From contig JACRMB010000010.1 of assembly GCA_016235065.1 (NCBI GenBank), forward strand, positions 275,321 through 339,320: a stretch of DNA of 64,000 nucleotides. The letters run 5' to 3'. Positions within the stretch are counted from its first letter, which is position 1. The number at the start of each line of letters is the position of its first letter. This stretch comes from Actinomycetota bacterium (GTDB lineage: Bacteria > Actinomycetota > Thermoleophilia > BMS3ABIN01). Below, piece by piece: positions 51,054 to 59,302 of this stretch. The position numbers and the translations under genes are program-made. The notes beneath the pieces are model-generated. The model was given only the letters and a program-made list of their open reading frames with translations, was not told the origin of the DNA and did not search any database.

Positions 51054-51369
51054 CTCGGCACCTCTCCGAATCCGAATTGATATGCCGGCACTGCCCGGCT
51101 TTTCCTTTTTTCCTGCAAATACACGTGAATAGTGCATGGATTCCCCGATAATCAAACCTCTGGGAAATCCCCGGATTATGCTACCCGGTAAAACAAGACT
51201 TAAAACATCTTCTTTAAGAAAAGTCTAGCCGATGGGCAGGCTGATGTAACTGGGGGAAATCACTGATTTGTGCGTCGAAGCAAGCCACATGGCGAATCAG
51301 CCAGGAAACCGGCATAACGGCATGACGCATGACCGCGGCCGGTTGGACCGGTCGCTGAATCGCACCGGG
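51054..51369. other. cydAB upstream region
   Basis: A gene-free stretch of ~315 bp. The only structure seen is a nested inverted repeat at 51196-51226 (AGACTT..AAGTCT enclosing CTTAAA-N8-TTTAAG). It could be an operator or weak terminator. No classic Rex palindrome (TTGTGAA..TTCACAA) is visible. Confidence 0.4.
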
Positions 51370-52233
51370 TCAGGCGGCCCGGTGCTTGATGAAAGTGCCC
51401 TTGTCGTATTCCTCAAAGGCGCGGCGAAGCTCTTCCTGGGTGTTCATGACGATCGGTCCGTACCAGGCGATAGGCTCACCGATCGGCTCTCCAGAGAGAA
51501 GTAGGAACCTGACCGGTTCGTCCGTCGTGGTCACCACGAGCCTGTCGCCATCCTCGAACAGCACCAGGTCCTCGTTCTTCACCTCAAAACCCTCGGGCTC
51601 ACCAAAACTGCCGCTGCCTGAGATCACATAAGCGAGAACCGTATGGCCCGGCTTTGTCAGGTGATCAAAGGTCGTCTGGGCCGGAACGCTGACATCCAGG
51701 TACTCGGGATCGGTGACGATGTCGCGCACGGGCCCCTCGGTGTCGCCGAAGCGCCCGCAGATGACCCGGGCCTCGCAACCGTTCTCAAGCCTCGCCACCG
51801 GGATCTGCGATGCCCGCACATCCCTGTAGCGGGGGTCCATCATCTTCTCTGAAGCCGGAAGATTTGCCCAGAGCTGGAATCCTTTCATGACGCCATGCGG
51901 GTCGCCCTGCGGCATCTCCTGGTGGATGATACCGCTGCCCGCGGTCATCCACTGCACGTCGCCCGAGGTGATGATGCCCTTGTTTCCCATGCTGTCGCCG
52001 TGCTCGACATCACCCTGAAGCACATAAGTTATCGTCTCGATCCCGCGATGAGGATGCCAGGGGAATCCCTCGCGGTAATGTGAAGGGTCGTCGGAGCGAA
52101 AATCGTCCAGCATCAGAAATGGGTCGAACAGCGGCACTTCGGGATTGCCGAAGGCACGCTTCAGATGCACGCCGGCACCTTCGAGTGTCGGCCGGCTGGT
52201 GAATATCCTCTTTATCTTCCTGTAAGTTGCCAT
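51370..52233 (-). CDS. pirin family protein
   Basis: About 287 residues from MATYRKIKRIF (ATG at 52233, GGAG upstream). The N-terminal cupin carries the metal site in FPWHPHRGIETITYVLQG, GDSMGNKG and SGIIHQEMP; a second cupin-like domain follows (~165-280). Bacterial pirins bind Fe and include quercetinase-like dioxygenases and redox-sensitive regulators. It stands alone. Confidence 0.92.
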   Translation of the reverse strand: MATYRKIKRIFTSRPTLEGAGVHLKRAFGNPEVPLFDPFLMLDDFRSDDPSHYREGFPWHPHRGIETITYVLQGDVEHGDSMGNKGIITSGDVQWMTAGSGIIHQEMPQGDPHGVMKGFQLWANLPASEKMMDPRYRDVRASQIPVARLENGCEARVICGRFGDTEGPVRDIVTDPEYLDVSVPAQTTFDHLTKPGHTVLAYVISGSGSFGEPEGFEVKNEDLVLFEDGDRLVVTTTDEPVRFLLLSGEPIGEPIAWYGPIVMNTQEELRRAFEEYDKGTFIKHRAA

Positions 52234-52306
52234 GATCGTCTCCATCCATCAAAAGGCTTTACTGCCTGTTGCGCTGAATATATTACCAGGAAAACGGCGC
52301 TTGGCC

Positions 52307-52348
52307 GGTGCTTCAGCGGGTGCTTTGACCGGTGCTTCGACCGGCACC
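52307..52348. repeat. 12-bp tandem repeat, ~3.5 copies
   Basis: GGTGCTTCAGCG, GGTGCTTTGACC, GGTGCTTCGACC and a partial GGCACC, in the spacer between pirin and the next plus-strand gene. Confidence 0.75.
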
Positions 52349-52436
52349 CGCGCTTCGTTTTCCCATGTATTTATTGTTCCCTTTTTCCCAGGAAGAATCG
52401 GGCTGGCCATGTTAAGAATAATGAAAGGAAGTGACG

Positions 52437-52850
52437 GTGAGATATAACCTGCTGCCCAAGGGCAAGCTTCTTTTCTACGCGGCGGCATTCATCTGCCTCA
52501 TCTCGATAATCCTGTCCCCGCTGGGACTGGCATTCTTCTACATGGCTGCCACCGCCCACATAGTCGTCGACGAGGAGAAGGTCGTTTACAAGATGCTCAG
52601 GAAGGAAGTCATCCCGTTTGCCAGCATTACCAGCCTGACTATCGGCGAGACAAAACGGCCCGCATATTACATCGATGATTACGGCAGGGTGTGTTTCGCC
52701 ACGGTCATCCCCCTGACCATCGAACATGGGGGAAAGAGTACCAGGCTGTCGCTCAACTATTTCGAGAATCCAGGCGGCATACTCGAAAAGCTGCGGGAGA
52801 AGACCGGAGTGAGCATCATCAACGAGAGCGGCGAGAATACTCCGTTTTAG
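52437..52850 (+). CDS. hypothetical membrane protein with PH-like domain
   Basis: About 137 residues from the GTG at 52437 (AAAGGA upstream); a GTG at 52431 is too close to the SD. One or two helices (~10-42) are followed by a beta-rich ~95-residue domain resembling bacterial PH (bPH) domains: HIVVDEEKVVYKMLRKEVIPFASI. The function is unknown. Its 3' end overlaps the convergent macro-domain gene by ~30 bp. Confidence 0.6.
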   Translation: MRYNLLPKGKLLFYAAAFICLISIILSPLGLAFFYMAATAHIVVDEEKVVYKMLRKEVIPFASITSLTIGETKRPAYYIDDYGRVCFATVIPLTIEHGGKSTRLSLNYFENPGGILEKLREKTGVSIINESGENTPF

Positions 52851-53397
52851 CCACCGCGGCTGCGTAAGCGTCGAACGTAACCTGGTTGAAGAGCATGAAC
52901 ACTACCTTCCTGACGCCGGTTTCCCCCTTGAGGTGTTCGATCACTGTCGCGAGTGCTATCGGGGCGGCCTGCTCCAGCGGAAACCGGTAGGCGCCGGTGC
53001 TGATCGAAGGGAAGGAGACCGAAGCAAGCCTGTGCTCATCCGCCAGGTCGAGCGAGGCGCGATAGGCGCTTGCAAGCAGTCCTGCCTCGCCGCTGCCGCC
53101 GCCGCTCCAGATCGGCCCCACCGCATGGATCACAAACCTCGCCTTGAGGCGTCCGGCAGTTGTGATGCAGGCCGAGCCGGTCGGGCAGCCGCCGAGCTCG
53201 CGGCATTCCTTCATGATCTCGGGCCCGCCTGCGCGATGGATGGCTCCGTCCACGCCGGCGCCACCAAGAAGCCCGGAGTTTGCGGCGTTGACGATGGCGT
53301 CGGTGTCCTGGAGGGTTATATCGCCAAGCACCAGTTCGACAGTCCTGCCGCCGGCGCCGGGGATCTCGAGCTTCAGGGCGCCGCTATCGGGTGTCAT
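52819..53397 (-). CDS. macro-domain ADP-ribose hydrolase
   Basis: 192 residues. The macro fold is plain: ELVLGDITLQDTDAIVNAAN, GGAGVDGAIHRAGG, ARFVIHAVGPIW and SVSFPSISTGAYRFP. NAAN and the STGAYRFP loop bind ADP-ribose, as in MacroD-type enzymes that remove O-acetyl-ADP-ribose or protein mono-ADP-ribose. It is convergent with the PH-like membrane protein gene. Confidence 0.93.
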   Translation of the reverse strand: MTPDSGALKLEIPGAGGRTVELVLGDITLQDTDAIVNAANSGLLGGAGVDGAIHRAGGPEIMKECRELGGCPTGSACITTAGRLKARFVIHAVGPIWSGGGSGEAGLLASAYRASLDLADEHRLASVSFPSISTGAYRFPLEQAAPIALATVIEHLKGETGVRKVVFMLFNQVTFDAYAAAVAKTEYSRRSR

Positions 53398-53440
53398 CTT
53401 CGGTCATTCCGCGCCTCCTGATACAGAAGCCTGATTCACG

Positions 53441-53457
53441 AATCAAGACCTGACCCC
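53441..53457. repeat. REP-like AATCAAGACCTGACCCC element
   Basis: A single copy of a GGGGTCAGGTCTTGA-type sequence between the macro-domain and parvulin genes. Similar short repeats are widespread in environmental genomes; no partner copy was seen here. Confidence 0.4.
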
Positions 53458-53474
53458 ACAAAGGGGCGCAAAGA

Positions 53475-53756
53475 CTATTCGTCGCGGCTGGTGATCTCGA
53501 TCAGGTGATAGCCGAACTGGGTCTTCACCGGTCCGTGCACGATGTTCAGCTCTTCGGTGAACACGACCTCGTCGAACTCCCTCACCATCTGGCCATTGGT
53601 GAACTCGCCAAGGTCGCCGCCGCGCTGGCCGGAAGGGCAGTCGGAATTCTGCTTTGCGACTTCCGCGAAATCAGCGCCTTCCTCGATCTCTTTCTTCAGC
53701 TCTTCACACTTTGCCTCGTTGTCCACCAGGATGTGCCTTGCGCTTGCTCTGGCCAT
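53475..53756 (-). CDS. parvulin-type peptidyl-prolyl isomerase
   Basis: 93 residues, a single rotamase domain without signal peptide, hence cytosolic like PpiC. Motifs are ARHILVDNEAKCEELK at the start, CPSGQRGGDLGEFTNGQMV in the middle and VKTQFGYHLIEI at the end. The ATG at 53756 has GGAGG upstream; a 10-residue longer start has none. It assists folding by prolyl cis-trans isomerisation. Confidence 0.93.
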   Translation of the reverse strand: MARASARHILVDNEAKCEELKKEIEEGADFAEVAKQNSDCPSGQRGGDLGEFTNGQMVREFDEVVFTEELNIVHGPVKTQFGYHLIEITSRDE

Positions 53757-53933
53757 CGTTGCCTCCTGTTTTTGAATGCTTTGCAAGTGGTCGCGCCTGC
53801 CGCGGACCCATTCAGGGATTGTATTGGAAAAGTGGGATTGCCGCCAAGGATTGCCGCGAAGCCAGTGCTGTCGTAAGTACCGCGAGCAGCCTCCTCCAGA
53901 GTGACCAGCCGCTGTGGAAGCGTTGCGGCGGCC

Positions 53934-54587
53934 TTATCCCCCCTGCAACTCTCTGATTCCGTGGAAGATCAGGTAGCCGGCGATCAGGAGGAAGTAGCTT
54001 TTAGCGATGACGCTGCCGTGCTTGGACATGAAATTCTTCACCGGCACCATCACCACATCCGATTTCTTCGGCATCAGGACCGTGATTATCACCGGGAAGG
54101 AGATCATCAGCATCGTGGTGAGGATAAGGAACGCCAGTAGGATCAGGTCTTCCGCCGCCGGCAGCCCGCCGTCTGAGATTATCTTGCAGGCGGCGATGAA
54201 GGGGATAAGCGTGGATGTATTGATGATCATGAAGCCGAATCCCAGGATCAGGAACGGGCGCTTGCGCTTCTTCTCCTTATCCGGTTTTTTCTTCTTCCCG
54301 AAAATCAGGCCCTGCCCGATGAAGATGATTATCAGCACACCAAAAGCGATGTCGAGATAACCGCTCCTCTTGTCGGGCTGGCTCGCCGCTTCGATCGCCG
54401 GCTTGAATGTCACCAGCAGGAAACTTCCCAGGACGATCAGAAACGTGATCGCCCCCAGGAGGAAAAGGATGGCGTGCCGCTTCGGATTCTCCTTGCCGCT
54501 GAGGATCAGGGTCACGAACAGCAGCCCGCTGGGGCTGATCGTGGCCGCGAGCGCCAGCGGCAGTATTTCAAGAAAGACTTTTTCCAC
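53934..54587 (-). CDS. GAP/Sap-family membrane protein
   Basis: About 217 residues with six helices. It opens EILPLALAATISPSGLLFVTLILSG in pieces that match the GAP (Sap-like, LysE-related) family known in Actinobacteria for glycolipid addressing. A central charged cytoplasmic loop (KKKKPDKEKKRKR) divides two three-helix halves. The GTG at 54587 overlaps the hydrolase stop by one base (TAGTG), so the two genes are translationally coupled; an ATG at 54623 is possible but lies inside the upstream gene. Confidence 0.75.
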   Translation of the reverse strand: MEKVFLEILPLALAATISPSGLLFVTLILSGKENPKRHAILFLLGAITFLIVLGSFLLVTFKPAIEAASQPDKRSGYLDIAFGVLIIIFIGQGLIFGKKKKPDKEKKRKRPFLILGFGFMIINTSTLIPFIAACKIISDGGLPAAEDLILLAFLILTTMLMISFPVIITVLMPKKSDVVMVPVKNFMSKHGSVIAKSYFLLIAGYLIFHGIRELQGG

Positions 54588-55564
54588 TATTCGATCAGTC
54601 CGATCAGGATGGGATAGATCCACTGACTCTTGTCACCGATGCCGGCTATGTCGACTACGTCATGCGGCAGACCCAGCGATTCGTCAAACTGGTACCTGGT
54701 GACTGCCGCTCCCGCGGTCTCCCATTTTTCCACGACGGCTTCCGACATGCCGTTGTTCACAGTATGGTCATTCCCGTTAGTCACCAGGACTATGTTCTTC
54801 ACCTGCGCCGGCTCACCTTCGGCGACCGGCTGCGCGGCCCGGGAAAAGACCATATATTCGGCCACTCCCTTAGTCGACCAGCCCAGATAGACGCTCTCCC
54901 TGGGCTTCTCGGATGAGGATGCCCAGGTGATATCAGGAATGCGGGTGAACAGGTTGCCGAGCATCTCGTTGGCCAGCGGTGGCGCCGGTGCCACCCCGTA
55001 AAGTGGGGCGATCAGGACTGCCTTGTCGACATCGCCACGGTTCTGGGCGATCCAGGCTGCGACTGTCCCGCCACCGGAAAGGCCGACCACGGTGATCTCA
55101 TCCCCCAGCCCTGCCGCCATGTCAACGATCTCGTCTGAGAAAAGGCGCAGATCTTCAGTCGTGGTATTTCCCAGTTCGGCGACAGTATGAGTCTTGAGAC
55201 CGTGGAAGGGCATCCTCGGGATCAGGACGTTATAGCCGTCATTGAAAAGCATCTGGCCGAGTTCCTCGAACTGGCGGGGGGAGTTAGTGAGCCCGTGTAC
55301 CAGGACCACGACTTTTTTGGTGCGGTCGCCATGCGTGTAGAAACGGGTCCCGCAGATGTCGCACACCTTACCAGCCTCGTCGGCAAGGACCGACTGGATC
55401 CGCTGCACCGAGTCGGCGTAGCTGGCCGCGGGGTCCGGGTTCGACGCCAGATCGCTGATGTCGATCGGGATAATCGCAAGCAGCAGCAGCACGATCAGCA
55501 GGCCGGCGATAACCAGGCCTGTGATCTTGGCGATCTTTTTCAGTATGTGTTTGTAGTCTGCCAT
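54587..55564 (-). CDS. membrane-anchored alpha/beta hydrolase
   Basis: 325 residues. One N-terminal helix (~13-33) anchors an external hydrolase domain. VVVLVHGLTNSP carries the HG oxyanion motif, GLSGGGTV the nucleophilic serine, and GNDHTV/GLPHDVVD the likely acid and base. A CDICGTRFYTHG segment before the core has two cysteines. A lipase/esterase role fits, and coupling to a GAP-family protein suggests envelope lipid or glycolipid processing. Confidence 0.82.
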   Translation of the reverse strand: MADYKHILKKIAKITGLVIAGLLIVLLLLAIIPIDISDLASNPDPAASYADSVQRIQSVLADEAGKVCDICGTRFYTHGDRTKKVVVLVHGLTNSPRQFEELGQMLFNDGYNVLIPRMPFHGLKTHTVAELGNTTTEDLRLFSDEIVDMAAGLGDEITVVGLSGGGTVAAWIAQNRGDVDKAVLIAPLYGVAPAPPLANEMLGNLFTRIPDITWASSSEKPRESVYLGWSTKGVAEYMVFSRAAQPVAEGEPAQVKNIVLVTNGNDHTVNNGMSEAVVEKWETAGAAVTRYQFDESLGLPHDVVDIAGIGDKSQWIYPILIGLIE

Positions 55565-55676
55565 CTGTCCTTTGGGGATGTTTTTCGGAGTTATTGGCAG
55601 TAATACCTCTAAAGATCAGAAAAACCGGAAAGCCGCCGCTCCGCATCAGCGACTATACCCGGCATCGCCGAAAAAA

Positions 55677-55700
55677 AGCCGCCCCTTTTTAGGGGCGGCT
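55677..55700 (-). terminator. intrinsic terminator of the 68-residue coiled-coil gene
   Basis: A perfect 10-bp stem AGCCGCCCCT/AGGGGCGGCT with a 4-nt loop, followed on the minus strand by T7. Confidence 0.9.
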
Positions 55701-55732
55701 GTCATCTGCCTGCCTGTTCTGCCAGAGAAGCC

Positions 55733-55939
55733 TTAGAGGCCGATCCTCCAGTATAGTTCGTTGATCTCAGCGGTCAGCTGCTCATGGGCGGCCTCGAGGA
55801 TCTCCACATCATCCGCATCCAGCGCTGCAAGCTCCATCTTGCGCCGGCATTTGTGCAACAGTTCTATCTTCTCCCTGATCTCTGTGACGGCCGACTTGCT
55901 GCTGACACTACCTTCCTGCACTTCAAACAACACGTTCAT
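55733..55939 (-). CDS. small coiled-coil protein
   Basis: 68 residues from the ATG at 55939 (GGAGGG about ten bases upstream). After a short N-terminus, residues ~15-60 form charged amphipathic helices (EIREKIELLHKCRRKMELAA and EILEAAHEQLTAEINELY). No family known. It has a strong terminator of its own. Confidence 0.6.
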   Translation of the reverse strand: MNVLFEVQEGSVSSKSAVTEIREKIELLHKCRRKMELAALDADDVEILEAAHEQLTAEINELYWRIGL

Positions 55940-56189
55940 CAATACCGTACCCTCCTGTTTTCCCGCTTCTGGACATGGCCGTGGCCTGGCAATGCTGACA
56001 TTTTCTGGATTGTTTGCGGCGACTGATGCTGCTTCGCAAGAAGAAGGCGCTGCCAAAAACCACGTATATTCATAATCGTCCCTGGCAGGCTTATCTTAAA
56101 CTCGGGGAAACAACAACGGATTTATTAGGTTCCTGCCTGGGGATAATCGGGAATAGGTTTATTCCGGGAATTCAACCGACAGGAGAGCC

Positions 56190-57116
56190 GTGAGAGCCAC
56201 AAATGCCTCGAATATATTATTCAGAAGGCTTTTGCCCATGCTCCGGGTCTATCCGCTAACGCTGCTCGCAGTGGTAGCAATCTCCCCGGTCATGCTTTCT
56301 TGTGGCGGCAACGATGCCAGCGACCAATCCGAGACGTCGGGCACGACTGTAACGAAGACTGCCGCCAAAGCACCGGGCCTCGCCCTGGCGGGCAGCTGGT
56401 ACACCGATAACCTGACCCATCAGGAACCAGTCGTTGTGAACGGCGTGACGGCGGCTAAAGGCGATACCCTTTTCGTCGCCTTCATCGCCAGCGACAGCGG
56501 TCAGGGCCCCGAGACCGGCGGACCTCCCCTCGACGGCAGCATCCTCAGCGTGGCCGGAGGCGGCCTGACCTGGACCCGTCAGGCTACCGCGCATCTTGCG
56601 GTCACGGGCGAACCCGGCATCGCCGAGATCTGGACGGCTTTTTCCAGAGAGCCGGTAGCGCCGTTCTCTGTCACCGTTACCCGTGACAACTCCACCGGCG
56701 CCAACACCTACTGCGACAACTGGAGCGGCGGGACCGGCCCGGATATCTGCAACGCCATGGTCTATATCGAGGCTATCACCGGCGCCGATCCGGCGGACCC
56801 GATCGGCGCGACAGGGGTCGCGGGCGCCGGGCCTCGCTCGGGCAAACCTGGAGCCGTATCGGTACCGTTGACCACCACGCGCCCCGGTTCGTGGGTCGAA
56901 GGTGTCGGCACCGACTGGTCTGAGTCAGCTCCCAGGGTACTGGCAGCAGGCCAGACGATGCTCCATGAGGACGTGAGCAGCCCCAATGTCGACAACTACT
57001 GGGCTCAGCGGATAGCCGGCGCTATAGCCGTGCCGGGCCCGGTCTCGCTCGCCACCACTGCGCCGGTCGATCACGACTGCAATCTCGTCGCGATCGAGAT
57101 CCTGCCGGCGTTGTGA
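56190..57116 (+). CDS. hypothetical secreted lipoprotein
   Basis: 308 residues from a GTG start with AGGAG upstream. A hydrophobic stretch (~20-35) ends in the lipobox PVMLSCGG (Cys ~38). The mature part is a Thr/Gly/Asp-rich beta domain, with WYTDNLTHQEPVVVNG and EIWTAFSREPVAPFSVTVTRD, resembling generic adhesin-like beta sandwiches. No family was recognised. Confidence 0.65.
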   Translation: MRATNASNILFRRLLPMLRVYPLTLLAVVAISPVMLSCGGNDASDQSETSGTTVTKTAAKAPGLALAGSWYTDNLTHQEPVVVNGVTAAKGDTLFVAFIASDSGQGPETGGPPLDGSILSVAGGGLTWTRQATAHLAVTGEPGIAEIWTAFSREPVAPFSVTVTRDNSTGANTYCDNWSGGTGPDICNAMVYIEAITGADPADPIGATGVAGAGPRSGKPGAVSVPLTTTRPGSWVEGVGTDWSESAPRVLAAGQTMLHEDVSSPNVDNYWAQRIAGAIAVPGPVSLATTAPVDHDCNLVAIEILPAL

Positions 57117-57198
57117 TGGCAATTCGATCCTGGGCAGGGCATGCGCCTCGGGCACCGTATATATTTAGGATAAGCCGAGCCTGAACTGGAGCCTATCG

Positions 57199-57765
57199 AT
57201 GAAGTGCCCCCAATGCGGCAAGGACAACCATGACGGCAACTGGGTCTGCGGCAGCTGCGGCGAGACCCTGCCGGCGCCGTCGCAATCCCAGCAGTACGAG
57301 AGCGAGTATGTGGACAGCGGGATCTCTCACCCGGCCCCCGCCCCTGCGAGATCAGGAAACAGCAGCACCATTGTCACGGTCGTCGCCGCTGTTCTTATGG
57401 CCATCCTGGCCGCCATCCTGATCTGGAATTTCTTCCTGAAGGGAGCGGACACAAGCACACCCAGCGGCACCATGGAGGCATACATCAACGCCATCTCGGA
57501 CGCCGATTGCGATACGCTATATGACCTCACTCCTGAGGATATGATTCCCCCGAACCGCGATCAGGCAGCAGAGTGGTGCTCCCAGATGATGGGTCTGCTG
57601 AACGTGGGTTTCATAGACTACAAGACTACCGGGGAGACGATCGACGGTGACACTGCCACGGTTGATTTCCAGGTGACGATCGAGGCGATGGGACAGTCGA
57701 TGCCGGTCGACATGTCCATGAACCTGGTGAAAGAGGGCGGCAAATGGAAGGTGGAGCCGCAGTAG
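57199..57765 (+). CDS. zinc-ribbon membrane protein with DUF4878-like domain
   Basis: 188 residues. The N-terminal zinc ribbon CPQCGKDNHDGNWVCGSCGE (cytosolic) is followed by a Gln/Ser/Pro linker, one helix (~57-79, VVAAVLMAILAAILIWNFF) and an extracytoplasmic NTF2-like domain (~90-188, MEAYINAISDADCDTLYDL.. to ..NLVKEGGKWKVEPQ). The last part resembles the lipoprotein at 46645. Domain order suggests a sensor or adaptor spanning the membrane. Confidence 0.75.
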   Translation: MKCPQCGKDNHDGNWVCGSCGETLPAPSQSQQYESEYVDSGISHPAPAPARSGNSSTIVTVVAAVLMAILAAILIWNFFLKGADTSTPSGTMEAYINAISDADCDTLYDLTPEDMIPPNRDQAAEWCSQMMGLLNVGFIDYKTTGETIDGDTATVDFQVTIEAMGQSMPVDMSMNLVKEGGKWKVEPQ

Positions 57766-57824
57766 GCTCAATACGCCCGGCAGAACGCCACGCCGCCAGA
57801 AACAATGCCGGCAAATTCCTCCGC

Positions 57825-59000
57825 TCAGTAAACCTGCGCCCCCGTATGCGCCATTCCCTTCTGCTCCCGCAAATCATCGACGATACTGACCCGGCAACGG
57901 GGTTGAGGAGTCCCGGTCTCAGCCATGGTCATCACCACTTGCCATAGCTGGATAGTCCTCGCCCGGAATGACCCGGCGCAGGACAGAAGATAGTATTCCC
58001 ACATCCGCCTGAAGCGCTCGTCATACCTGTGCTCCAGCTCAGGCCAGGCTTGCTGGAAATTGTCGTTCCAGGCAAGCAGCGTCCTGTCATAATGGGCGCC
58101 GATATTGTGCCAGTCCTCTACTACGAAAAGCCCTTCGGCTGCTTTTGCGATCTGGGCTATGCTGGGCAGGTAGGCGTTGGGGAAAATGTACTTCCTGATC
58201 CATGGGTCACACGTCTCTTTCATGGACTTGTTGCTACCTATCGTATGCAACAGGAAGCTCCCGTCCTCCTCCAGGCACCTGTGGGCTACCTCCATGAAGG
58301 TGCGGAAATTCTTGTAGCCGACATGCTCGAACATGCCGACCGATACGATCTTGCTGAAGCGGCCCCGGATATCGCGATAGTCGCAGTCGAGGAAGTTGAC
58401 CGGCAGCCCCTGGCAGAACTCGCGGGCGAAGCGTAGCTGCTCCCTGGAGATGTTCACTGCTGTCACCTCGCAGCCGTAACGCTCGGCTGCGAAGCGCGCG
58501 AACCCGCCCCAGCCACAACCGATATCCAGCACATGGTCAAGTTCGTTGAGTTCGAGCTTCTCCGCTATCATTGAAAGCTTGTTCTCCTGGGCCTGGGCGA
58601 GGTCATCTGCTCCCTCAAAATAGCCGCAGCTATACTGCCTGTAGGGATCGAGGAATGAATGGAAGAGATCGTTGTCGAGATCGTAATGATGCTCGGCTAC
58701 TATTCGCGCACGCGTGGTTGACTGAAGGTTCATGAGGATTCCCGGCATAACCCTGAGGGCGTCCTGCAGGTTGATGCTGAGCTCACTCCTGGCGCCGTCT
58801 CGCAGGATGCGGCAGATCATTTCGTCGATCTGGCCGCAGTCCCACCAGCCATCCATATAGGATTCACCCAGACCCAGGCTCTTGTCCCGGTAGACCCTCT
58901 GATACCACCTGTCATCGTGGACCTGGATATCCCAGGGATTCGGGCCGTTCAGGCTCAAACCAGCCGATTCAGCTATCTTTTGAACGATCTTTTCCAGGAT
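57825..59000 (-). CDS. cfa: cyclopropane-fatty-acyl-phospholipid synthase
   Basis: About 391 residues. It transfers a methylene from SAM to double bonds of membrane lipids. Motifs: SLGLGESYMDGWWD, the SAM loop VLDIGCGWGGFARFAAERYG, FEGADDLAQAQ and YFEG. The first canonical start (TTG 58958, no SD) would remove a segment, ILEKIVQKIAESAGLSLNG, that aligns with the N-terminus of known CFA synthases. AGGAGG lies six bases before an in-frame ATC at 59000 and nine before a CTG at 58997, so one of these is the likelier start. It stands alone. Confidence 0.9.
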   Translation of the reverse strand: MLEKIVQKIAESAGLSLNGPNPWDIQVHDDRWYQRVYRDKSLGLGESYMDGWWDCGQIDEMICRILRDGARSELSINLQDALRVMPGILMNLQSTTRARIVAEHHYDLDNDLFHSFLDPYRQYSCGYFEGADDLAQAQENKLSMIAEKLELNELDHVLDIGCGWGGFARFAAERYGCEVTAVNISREQLRFAREFCQGLPVNFLDCDYRDIRGRFSKIVSVGMFEHVGYKNFRTFMEVAHRCLEEDGSFLLHTIGSNKSMKETCDPWIRKYIFPNAYLPSIAQIAKAAEGLFVVEDWHNIGAHYDRTLLAWNDNFQQAWPELEHRYDERFRRMWEYYLLSCAGSFRARTIQLWQVVMTMAETGTPQPRCRVSIVDDLREQKGMAHTGAQVY

Positions 59001-59038
59001 GAATCGCCTCCTGCTGAGGAATGTTTCCTAAAGCCAGG

Positions 59039-59222
59039 TTGACAATTCCTTTATACCTGCGTAATTCGTGCGCTAAACCTTTATAAGCTGACAATTTCTG
59101 TCAACGTTTATCAAAGCCATGGCGGCAATTGCTACCTGATAATTATGGTCATGTTTTTAACATTTATCTGACAGTATGACAAAATAATTTCCTTGACACG
59201 ACGAAGATAGTCATCATATTAT
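59039..59222 (+). promoter_or_regulatory. promoter and TGACA-rich region of the subtilase gene
   Basis: TTGACA (59193-59198), an 18-bp spacer and TATTAT (59217-59222) form a good promoter ~80 bp before the start. TGACA or TGTCA recurs about seven times between 59039 and 59275, including TGACA-N5-TGTCA at 59089-59103. A second TTGACA-N17-TAATTC lies at 59039-59067. Confidence 0.5.
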
Positions 59223-59302
59223 TCTTGCCCACTATGATTATAGTACTGTTTATAGGGCTAATCAGGGTTGCTGTCAGTTAACTTCAAACGGAGGATGGGG
59301 AA

